Positions 6,980-13,195 of a stretch of 48,988 bases of DNA are shown here, piece after piece. The stretch comes from Plantactinospora mayteni. GTDB lineage: Bacteria; Actinomycetota; Actinomycetes; Mycobacteriales; Micromonosporaceae. The notes under the pieces are model-generated. The model worked only from the letters and a program-made list of their open reading frames with translations, did not search any database and had not been told where the DNA came from. Every line of letters begins with the position of its first letter. Positions within the stretch are counted from its first letter, which is position 1. The translations under genes and the position numbers were made by a program. Where the stretch lies: NCBI RefSeq assembly GCF_016862935.1, contig NZ_BONX01000073.1, positions 1 through 48,988 on the forward strand, in the 5' to 3' direction.

Positions 6980-8848
6980 GTGCGTACCCGACGAGTTCCG
7001 ACCGCCAACCGAAGAACCGCCAACCGAGAAACCGCCAGCCGGAGAATTGCCGCCCGACGAATTGCCGCGCTCGCCCTGACCGGCGTGCTCGCCGCCGCGC
7101 TGGCGGCCGGCGTCGCCGACCGGCGGGCCGAGCAGGCCACCGCCAGCCCGGCCAGCCCGGGTGCCAAAGACGTAATCGTGCACCTCTTCCAGTGGCCGTG
7201 GGCGTCGATCGCCAACGAGTGCAGCACCGTACTCGGCCCGAAGGGCTTCGGCGGGGTGCAGGTCTCACCGCCGCAGGAGCACGTCGTACTCCCCGGCCGG
7301 GGTTACCCGTGGTGGCAGGACTACCAGCCGGTCAGCTACCAGTTGACCACCCGGCGCGGCGACCGGGCCGCCTTCGCCAGCATGGTCCGCACCTGCCACG
7401 ACGCCGGAGTGAAGATCTATGTGGACGCGATCGTCAACCACATGGCCGGCGGCGCCTCGACCGGGTCCGGCAGCGCCGGCTCGGCCTACGGCCACTACGA
7501 CTATCCGGCCGTGCCGTACGGCAGCGGCGACTTCCACCACTGTGGACGCAACGGCAACGACGACATCGTCAACTGGGGCGACCGCTGGGAGATCCAGAAC
7601 TGCGAGCTGGTCGACCTCGCCGACCTGCGTACCGAGTCGTCCTATGTGCGGGGCAGGCTGACCGGGTACCTGAACGACCTGGTCTCGCTCGGCGTCGACG
7701 GCTTCCGGGTGGACGCGGCCAAGCACCTGCCCGCCGCCGACCTGGCCGCGATCGTCGACCCCGTCACCGGCGACCCGTACGTCTTCTCCGAGGTGATCGA
7801 GGGCGGCTCCGGCGAGCCCACCCCGGAGGAGTACGCCGGGATCGGCGACGTCACCGAGTTCCGCTACGGGGACGTGGTCGGCAACGCGTTCCGGGACGGC
7901 AACCTCGCGAACCTCTCCAACCTCGCCTCGTCGATGCGGCTCGGCTCCGGCGACGCCGTGGCGTTCATCGACAACCACGACACCCAGCGCAACGGCCGGG
8001 CCCGGCTGACCTACCGGGACGGCTCGGCGTACGCGCTGGCCGAAGCGTTCATGATCGCCTGGCCGTACGGGGTCCCGCAGGTGATGTCGAGCTTCACCTT
8101 CAGCGACCCGGACGCGGGGCCGCCCCGCGACGGCAACGGCACCACCAGCCCGGTGAACTGCGCGAACGGCGGCTGGGCCTGCGAGCACCGCTGGCGGACC
8201 ACCGCCAACATGGTCGGGCTGCGCAACGCCGCCGCCGGGGCCGGGGTCACCAACTGGTGGAGCAACGGCGGCAACCAGATCGCCTTCGGCCGGGGCAGCG
8301 CGGGATATGTCGCCTTCAACCGCGCGGGCGGCCCGTTGACGCGTACCTTCCAGACCAGCCTGCCGGCCGGCACGTACTGCGACGTGCTGGGCGGGGACTT
8401 CACCGGCGGCTCCTGCACCGGTACGACGTACCAGGTCGACAACGCCGGCCAGGTCACCGCGACCGTGCCGGCGAACGGCGCCCTGGCACTGCACGTGAAC
8501 GCGCGGACCTCGGGCGGCGGGCCCGGCCCGACCCCGACGGGTGGCTCTTGCGCCACCGTCGCCACCACCTTCGCGGTGACCGCGACGACGGTCTGGGGCG
8601 AGAACGTCTACGTCACCGGCAACGTCCCGGCGCTGGGCAACTGGAACCCGGCGAACGGCGTGCCGCTCTCCTCGGCCGACTATCCGGTCTGGCGGGGCAC
8701 CGTCGACCTGCCCGCCGGAACGGCCGTGCAGTACAAGTACGTCAAGCGGAACGGCGGCCAGGTGATCTGGGAGAGCGATCCGAACCGGTCCCGGACCACC
8801 CCGGCCACCGCCCCCTGCACCGCGACCTGGACCGACATCTGGCGCTGA
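6980..8848 (+). CDS. Secreted alpha-amylase, GH13 with C-terminal CBM20
   Basis: 622 residues. GTG start with GGGAGG about 8 bases upstream. A very basic N-region and hydrophobic core (about 30-50) form the signal peptide. The GH13 (subfamily 32-like) barrel covers about 63-390, with 'VDAIVNHMAGG', the nucleophile Asp245 in 'GFRVDAAKH', the acid/base Glu271 in 'FSEVIEGG', and the transition-state Asp334 in 'FIDNHDTQR'. An all-beta C domain reaches about 510. A short linker leads to a CBM20 starch-binding domain (about 525-622, 'VYVTGNVPALGNWNPANG'). It hydrolyses alpha-1,4-glucan outside the cell. The first 35 residues are encoded by 15-bp tandem repeats, which makes an unusually long Arg-rich N-region. 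An operator palindrome lies upstream. Confidence 0.95.
   Translation: MRTRRVPTANRRTANRETASRRIAARRIAALALTGVLAAALAAGVADRRAEQATASPASPGAKDVIVHLFQWPWASIANECSTVLGPKGFGGVQVSPPQEHVVLPGRGYPWWQDYQPVSYQLTTRRGDRAAFASMVRTCHDAGVKIYVDAIVNHMAGGASTGSGSAGSAYGHYDYPAVPYGSGDFHHCGRNGNDDIVNWGDRWEIQNCELVDLADLRTESSYVRGRLTGYLNDLVSLGVDGFRVDAAKHLPAADLAAIVDPVTGDPYVFSEVIEGGSGEPTPEEYAGIGDVTEFRYGDVVGNAFRDGNLANLSNLASSMRLGSGDAVAFIDNHDTQRNGRARLTYRDGSAYALAEAFMIAWPYGVPQVMSSFTFSDPDAGPPRDGNGTTSPVNCANGGWACEHRWRTTANMVGLRNAAAGAGVTNWWSNGGNQIAFGRGSAGYVAFNRAGGPLTRTFQTSLPAGTYCDVLGGDFTGGSCTGTTYQVDNAGQVTATVPANGALALHVNARTSGGGPGPTPTGGSCATVATTFAVTATTVWGENVYVTGNVPALGNWNPANGVPLSSADYPVWRGTVDLPAGTAVQYKYVKRNGGQVIWESDPNRSRTTPATAPCTATWTDIWR
7000..7074 (+). 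repeat. 15-bp tandem repeat in the amylase signal-peptide region
   Basis: Five in-frame 15-bp units (7000-7014, 7015-7029, 7030-7044, 7045-7059, 7060-7074). They begin with AACCGCCAACCGAGA-like copies and drift to AATTGCCGCCCGACG. They encode the basic n-region before the signal-peptide core. Confidence 0.7.
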
Positions 8849-8866
8849 ACTGCTCGGATTCGCGGC

Positions 8867-8897
8867 GCGTCCCCGGGGTCGGCCACCCCGGGGACGC
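8867..8897 (+). terminator. Rho-independent-type hairpin after amylase
   Basis: GCGTCCCCGGGGT (8867-8879) pairs perfectly with ACCCCGGGGACGC (8885-8897), a 13-bp stem with a 5-nt loop, 18 bases after the amylase stop. Confidence 0.75.
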
Positions 8898-8971
8898 CCC
8901 GGCCGTACGTCGAGTTGCGTACCCCGGTCGTCCACACCGGCACGACGCGCGGAGATCGGCGCGGCGGCAGC

Positions 8972-9559
8972 ATGGCCGACATGAAGCTCTCTCCGCCCTG
9001 GCGAAAAGCTCTCCTCACCCTGCACCTGGTCACCTCGGTCGGCTGGTTGGGCGTCGACGTGGTGCTGCTGACCCTTGGCGTGGCCGGAGCGCGTGGCGCC
9101 GACCCGGACGTGGTCTATCCGGTGATGGCCCTGGTCGGCCAGGCCGTCTTCGTACCGCTGAGCGTGCTCGCCTGGCTGGTCGGCGTCGCCAGCGCGCTAC
9201 TCACGCCCTGGGGCCTGATCAAGCACCGGTGGGTACTGGTCAAGATGGTGATCACCACCGTGATGCTCGGCGCGGTGCTCTTCGCCCTGCTGCCGAGCCT
9301 GCGGGCCGCCGAACTCGGCGCGGCGACCCCGCCCGGGGCCCGGCAGGGGCTGCTGGCGGCGCCGATCGTCTCCAGCACCCTGCTGCTCGTCGCCACGGTG
9401 CTCTCCACCTACAAGCCGTGGGGCCGGATCGGCCGAAACCGCACGGTCAGGGCCGGGCGGCGGCCGGCACGGCCGGCAGCCGGGCCGCCAGCTCCAGGTG
9501 CCCGGCCCGGGCCTGCCGGAACGCGTACGGAGACAGCGGTGCGGGTGCCGACAGGGTGA
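8972..9559 (+). CDS. DUF2269-like small membrane protein
   Basis: 195 residues with four predicted TM helices (about 12-32, 45-68, 82-105 and 125-142) and short loops. Features are 'LHLVTSVGWLGVDVVLL' in the first helix and 'HRWVLVKMVITTVMLGAVLF'. This pattern matches small actinobacterial integral membrane proteins of the DUF2269 group; the function is unknown. I chose the ATG at 8972; another in-frame ATG at 8981 is possible. The last ~40 codons have poor third-position bias and overlap an antisense frame with better bias, so the natural protein may have been extended at its C-terminus after loss of an earlier stop. Confidence 0.75.
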   Translation: MADMKLSPPWRKALLTLHLVTSVGWLGVDVVLLTLGVAGARGADPDVVYPVMALVGQAVFVPLSVLAWLVGVASALLTPWGLIKHRWVLVKMVITTVMLGAVLFALLPSLRAAELGAATPPGARQGLLAAPIVSSTLLLVATVLSTYKPWGRIGRNRTVRAGRRPARPAAGPPAPGARPGPAGTRTETAVRVPTG

Positions 9560-9587
9560 TCTCGACGCGTCGACGCGTACCACCACC
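9447..9587 (-). pseudogene. Antisense coding remnant (C-terminal piece)
   Basis: On the minus strand a frame ending at 9447 reads VEITLSAPAPLSPYAF...HLELAARLPAVPAAARP with almost all G/C third positions. The overlapping plus frame does not show this bias. No good start codon is visible, and the reading frame seems to shift near 9570. I interpret it as the 3' end of a decayed gene convergent with the DUF2269-like gene. The family is not recognised. Confidence 0.25.
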
Positions 9588-9654
9588 AGGTACGTCGTCC
9601 CGCCGGCGGTCCTGCGAGCGGCATGGATAGCGGCTAACAGGGTATCTAACGGGC

Positions 9655-10632
9655 ATGAGCGGACATGTGATGGTCTTTGCTCCCGACCCGCAGTTGACGG
9701 TCACCATCGACCAGCCCGCCGACGAGACCGAGATCCACCTGCATCCCGGCGGACAGGGGGTGTGGCAGGCTCGGATGATCAAGTGTCTGGGCGTACCCGT
9801 GGTGCTCTGCGCCGGGCTCGGCGGCGAGATCGGGCAGGTACTCGAACCGCTGCTGGCCAGTGAGGGAGTCGACCTGCGGGTGATCCACCGGGAGTCCAGC
9901 AGCGGCGGCTACGTGCACGACCGGCGGGACGGCAACCGCCACGAGATCGCCTCGGTGCCGGGCCATCCGCTCGCCCGGCACGAACTGGACGAGCTGTACA
10001 ACCTCGCGCTGAACGAGGGGCTGAACGCCGAGGTCAGCATCCTCAGCGGCCCCGGCCACCCGTCCCTGGTCGCGCCGGAGATCTACCGCCGGCTCGCCGC
10101 CGACCTCGGCCACAACGGCAGCCGGGTGGTCGCCGACCTCTCCGGTCCGCACCTGGCGGCCGTGCTGCACGGCGGCGTGTCGGTGCTCAAGGTCAGCCAC
10201 GAGGAGCTGCTCCGGGACGGCCTGGCCGCCGACGACGGCGAGGCGGAGCTGATCCGGGTGATCCGGGCGCTGCACGCCCAGGGGGCCGAGTCGGTGGTGG
10301 TGAGCCGGGCCGAGGAGCCGGCGCTGGTGCTGGTCGACGGCGAGGTGGCCCAACTCGACATGCCCCGGCTGGAGGTGGCGGACCCGCGCGGTGCCGGCGA
10401 CTCGATGACCGCCGGGGTGGCGGCGGTGCTGGCCCAGGGCGGCGACATCCGGCTCGCCGCCCGGACCGGGGCGGCGGCGGGCGCGCTGAACGTCACCCGG
10501 CACGGGCTCGGCACCGGTCGGCCGGACGCGATCGCCGGCCTGGTCGACCGGGTGAAACTGGCGCCGATGCGGGTGGACCGGCAGGATCGGCTGACCCCGG
10601 ACGAGCTGGCGCACCGGACGACGAAGCCATGA
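9655..10632 (+). CDS. PfkB-family sugar kinase, 1-phosphofructokinase-like
   Basis: 325 residues with a ribokinase/PfkB fold. The C-terminal anion-hole and catalytic-base motif 'DPRGAGDSMTAGVAA' is intact (about 243-257), as is the 'VADLSGPHLAAVL...LKVSHEEL' layout of hexose-phosphate kinases such as FruK. The N-terminal substrate motif, usually GGKGxNVA, is changed to 'GGQGVWQA' (about 33-40), replacing the Lys and Asn that contact substrate. The natural substrate is therefore probably not fructose-1-phosphate, and I do not assign one. Its last four bases overlap the surE start (ATGA), indicating translational coupling. Confidence 0.85.
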   Translation: MSGHVMVFAPDPQLTVTIDQPADETEIHLHPGGQGVWQARMIKCLGVPVVLCAGLGGEIGQVLEPLLASEGVDLRVIHRESSSGGYVHDRRDGNRHEIASVPGHPLARHELDELYNLALNEGLNAEVSILSGPGHPSLVAPEIYRRLAADLGHNGSRVVADLSGPHLAAVLHGGVSVLKVSHEELLRDGLAADDGEAELIRVIRALHAQGAESVVVSRAEEPALVLVDGEVAQLDMPRLEVADPRGAGDSMTAGVAAVLAQGGDIRLAARTGAAAGALNVTRHGLGTGRPDAIAGLVDRVKLAPMRVDRQDRLTPDELAHRTTKP

Positions 10633-11456
10633 CGATCCGGGTACTGGTCACCAACGACGACGGCATCGCGGCTCCCGGGCTGCACTGGCTGGCGCGTACG
10701 GCGGTGCGGCGCGGACTGGACGTGGTGGTGGCCGCCCCGAGCGAGGAGGCCAGCGGCGCGAGTGCCGCGATGAGTGCGGTGGAGCGGGACGGCCGGGTGG
10801 TGGTCGAGGAGCACCCGATCGAGGAGCTGCCCGGCGTCCCGGCGTACGGGGTGGCCGGCTCACCGGCGCTGATCACCCTGATCGCCCTGCACGGGGCGTT
10901 CGGGCCGGCGCCCTCGGTGGTGCTCTCCGGGATCAACCGGGGCGCGAACGCCGGCCGGGCGGTGCTGCACTCCGGCACGGTCGGCGCGGCGTTCACCGCC
11001 GCCGCCAACGGCTGCCACGGGATGGCGGTCTCGCTCGACGTACTCTCCGTGCACGAGGCGAGCACCGGAAGTGGCGGTGCGGCGGTGGCGGTGACCCGAC
11101 CGGACCGGGATGAGCGGCGGCACTGGGCGACCGCGGCCCGGGTGGCGCTGGACCTGCTGCCCCGGTTGACCGCCGTACCCGTGGAGAGCGTACTGAACGT
11201 GAACTCCCCCGACCTGCCCTACGAGCGGCTGCGCGGGGTACGCCGGGGCACCCTGGCCGGATTCGGGCAGGTGCAGATGACGGTCGCCGAGGCCGGCAAG
11301 GGTTTCGTGCGTACCGCTCTGGAGGAGTCCGGCCAGCACGTCGAACCGGGTACGGACGTGGCCTGGCTGGCGGCGGGTTACGCCTCGGTGACGGCGATCC
11401 GGGCGGTCACCGAGGCGTCCGACGTGGATCTGTCCGGACTGGAGGATCCACTGTGA
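10629..11456 (+). CDS. surE: 5'/3'-nucleotidase SurE
   Basis: 275 residues. SurE hydrolyses nucleoside monophosphates and some short polyphosphates with a divalent metal. The metal-site N-terminus 'VTNDDGIAAPGL' (Asp-Asp), 'SGINRGANAG' and 'HSGTVGAAFTAAANG' are all conserved, as is the later 'LNVNSPDLP'. The start ATG overlaps the stop of the PfkB-like kinase, so the two are a coupled operon. A kinase paired with a nucleotidase suggests a shared phosphorylated metabolite, but this is inference. A hairpin follows at 11489. Confidence 0.93.
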   Translation: MTIRVLVTNDDGIAAPGLHWLARTAVRRGLDVVVAAPSEEASGASAAMSAVERDGRVVVEEHPIEELPGVPAYGVAGSPALITLIALHGAFGPAPSVVLSGINRGANAGRAVLHSGTVGAAFTAAANGCHGMAVSLDVLSVHEASTGSGGAAVAVTRPDRDERRHWATAARVALDLLPRLTAVPVESVLNVNSPDLPYERLRGVRRGTLAGFGQVQMTVAEAGKGFVRTALEESGQHVEPGTDVAWLAAGYASVTAIRAVTEASDVDLSGLEDPL

Positions 11457-11488
11457 GCCTGAAAAGGGTTCGGTGAGGGGTGGGATTT

Positions 11489-11520
11489 CCCGGTCCGCGA
11501 CGATCAGCTCGCGGGCCGGG
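11489..11520. terminator. Bidirectional hairpin between surE and the STAS gene
   Basis: CCCGGTCCGCG (11489-11499) pairs with CGCGGGCCGGG (11510-11520), 11 bp including one G-U pair. It sits between two convergent genes. Confidence 0.65.
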
Positions 11521-11525
11521 GACGG

Positions 11526-11897
11526 TCATGCGCCGGGGACCTTGACCACCTCGGCGGCGGTCGCGGCGCCCGCGAAGTAGGGCTCCGGCGCGCCGAAGAG
11601 GCCGAGGAGCCCGGTGACCCAGAGCTGCCGGTGGACGAACCGGCTCGGTTCGGTGACCACGAGCTTGACGCCGCTGACCTCCGCGGTCTGGAAGCCGGCG
11701 ACCATGGCGCTGATACCGACGGAGTCGATGAAGCTGACCAGTCGCATGTTGAGCTCGATCCTGGACGGTCGACCCTTGGTCAGAACTCCGGCGATCGCCT
11801 CACGAACCTCGTACGCCGTATCGACGTCGATTTCTCCCCGAGGGGCGATCTCCACAACTCCACCAGGCAAGACCGACTTGACGATCGACAGGCTCAC
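11526..11897 (-). CDS. Anti-sigma factor antagonist (STAS domain)
   Basis: 123 residues forming a single STAS domain of the SpoIIAA/RsbV type. Features are the N-terminal strand pair 'GGVVEIAPRGEIDVDTA' and the phosphorylation loop 'SFIDSVGISAM', in which Ser59 is the expected target of an anti-sigma serine kinase. The unphosphorylated form would sequester the kinase and release a stress-type sigma factor. The GTG start at 11897 has GGAGG about 8 bases upstream. No partner kinase or sigma factor is in the window, so it probably acts in trans. Confidence 0.92.
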   Translation of the reverse strand: MSLSIVKSVLPGGVVEIAPRGEIDVDTAYEVREAIAGVLTKGRPSRIELNMRLVSFIDSVGISAMVAGFQTAEVSGVKLVVTEPSRFVHRQLWVTGLLGLFGAPEPYFAGAATAAEVVKVPGA

Positions 11898-12023
11898 GCG
11901 AGCACCTCCACTCGCCCATGTCCGGGCGCCTAATCAGTACGCGGGCCGCGACCGAGAGTATTCCTCTCACGGCCCCGATCGCCACCCTTCCGGACGGGCA
12001 ATCTATTCAACGAGCCGACAAAC

Positions 12024-12049
12024 CTACCCGGTAACGGGGCAAACTACGC
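12024..12049 (-). promoter_or_regulatory. Possible sigma-B-type promoter for the STAS gene
   Basis: On the minus strand GCGT (12049-12046), 16 bases, then GGGTAG (12029-12024) approximates the actinobacterial sigma-B/F pattern GNNT-N14-16-GGGTAC/T. It would give a leader of about 115 bases. The last base deviates from consensus. The rest of 11898-12348 shows short hairpins (12197-12214) and direct repeats but no gene. Confidence 0.3.
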
Positions 12050-12348
12050 TAAATTTTCCTGCGCCGTCAGCTTCCACACCTTCGCGTCAACGCCTCTCAG
12101 CGTAGCCGTCCCGCAGGCCGGCGCGGGCGACCGGTGCCCTGTGTCGTACCTCGCTCGACCTCACTCGCTCGACCCCGATGCGGGGTACCCGAATCTCTGT
12201 CGCCTATGCGACAGCGGGTGGCTGGCGGGGCTGCCGGGACCGGCGGGGCCGGCGTCGCTCACCGGGCGGGTGTGCCGACCAGCCCCTAGCATGGGGTGAT
12301 CCGTCCGTCGCGCGGGACGGGCGACCCAGGCTCGGGAAGGGACACCTG

Positions 12349-12492
12349 ATGCTGAGGAAGCTGATCGGACTGGCTGGGGTCGGCGCGCTGCTGGCTCTGG
12401 TACTCGCCTGCGGATTCGGCGGCGGGGGCGATGACGACGACGATGACGACGACGATTTCGCCCAGCGTGCGCCCGTCGTCCTGCTCGGCTGA
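12349..12492 (+). CDS. Small Asp-rich lipoprotein
   Basis: 47 residues. A charged start (MLRKL) and hydrophobic core lead to the lipobox 'LVLAC', giving a mature peptide of about 27 residues anchored by a diacyl-Cys. The mature part is Gly-rich followed by nine consecutive Asp residues, then 'FAQRAPVVLLG'. GGGAAGGGA lies about 8 bases before the ATG. An Asp run outside the membrane could bind divalent cations, but no function is known. It is too short for comparison by eye to any family. Confidence 0.6.
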   Translation: MLRKLIGLAGVGALLALVLACGFGGGGDDDDDDDDDFAQRAPVVLLG

Positions 12493-12677
12493 CTGTGAGC
12501 GTCCACTTGCCGCGTACCGGCACCGGATCTCGGCCGGTTCCGGCAGACTTCGAGACGTGATCCCGGGTTTGCCAGGAAAGATGCCTGGGCACCTCCCCAG
12601 TAGCAACCCGCAACCGCGCCGAACAGACGCCTCTGTCCGAAGTGGCCGCTTCGTTCGGCGACCGAGGAGGTAGCACG

Positions 12678-13097
12678 ATGCTCGGAACGAACCTGCGGAA
12701 ACATCGGAGCACGCCCGAGCGGATCGCCGACCAGGCGTGGGAACACCTGACCACCGTGGTCAACTCGGCTGGCGACTCGGTCAAGCACACCGCCCGCTCG
12801 GCGCGGCGGACCGGATCCCACCTCACCAGCCAGGCCGGCGACCGGGTCGGTGCCGTGACCGACGAGGCCCGGGACCGGGCCGGCCGGGCGTACGACGCTC
12901 TCGCCGGCCGCCGCCCGGGACTCCCCTGGGCGTGGCTGGTCGGGGCGGGTCTGGTCGGCGCCGCCCTGGCCTGGGCCGCATCCACCGCCTCCCGGGCCGC
13001 GCTGGCCCGGGCCGAGAAGGAACTGCCCGCCAGCGACGGGATGGAGTTCGTGGACATCGACCGGGCCAACTCACCGATCCGGGTCGACACCACCTGA
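12678..13097 (+). CDS. Hypothetical membrane-anchored protein with amphipathic helix
   Basis: 139 residues. Residues about 10-80 form a long polar/amphipathic helix rich in Ala, Arg, Thr and Asp (e.g. 'EHLTTVVNSAGDSVKHTA', 'GAVTDEARDRAGRAYDAL'), similar to the helical segments of YtxH- or apolipoprotein-like stress proteins. One TM helix follows (about 88-107, 'LPWAWLVGAGLVGAALAWA'), then a short acidic tail. GAGGAGG lies 8 bases upstream of the ATG. Conserved hypothetical of unknown role, probably envelope-associated. Confidence 0.72.
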   Translation: MLGTNLRKHRSTPERIADQAWEHLTTVVNSAGDSVKHTARSARRTGSHLTSQAGDRVGAVTDEARDRAGRAYDALAGRRPGLPWAWLVGAGLVGAALAWAASTASRAALARAEKELPASDGMEFVDIDRANSPIRVDTT

Positions 13098-13138
13098 TCC
13101 CTGCGTGCCCGCCCGGCCGGTCGGGTGGGTACACGGAA

Positions 13139-13174
13139 GCCGGGGCCCGGCGCGGAAGCGCGCCGGGCCCCGGC
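13139..13174. terminator. 16-bp perfect hairpin, bidirectional
   Basis: GCCGGGGCCCGGCGCG (13139-13154), loop GAAG, CGCGCCGGGCCCCGGC (13159-13174). One of the strongest stems in the window, between the convergent hypothetical and xyloglucanase genes. Confidence 0.85.
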
Positions 13175-13195
13175 CGTGCGGGCCCCGATCCTGGC

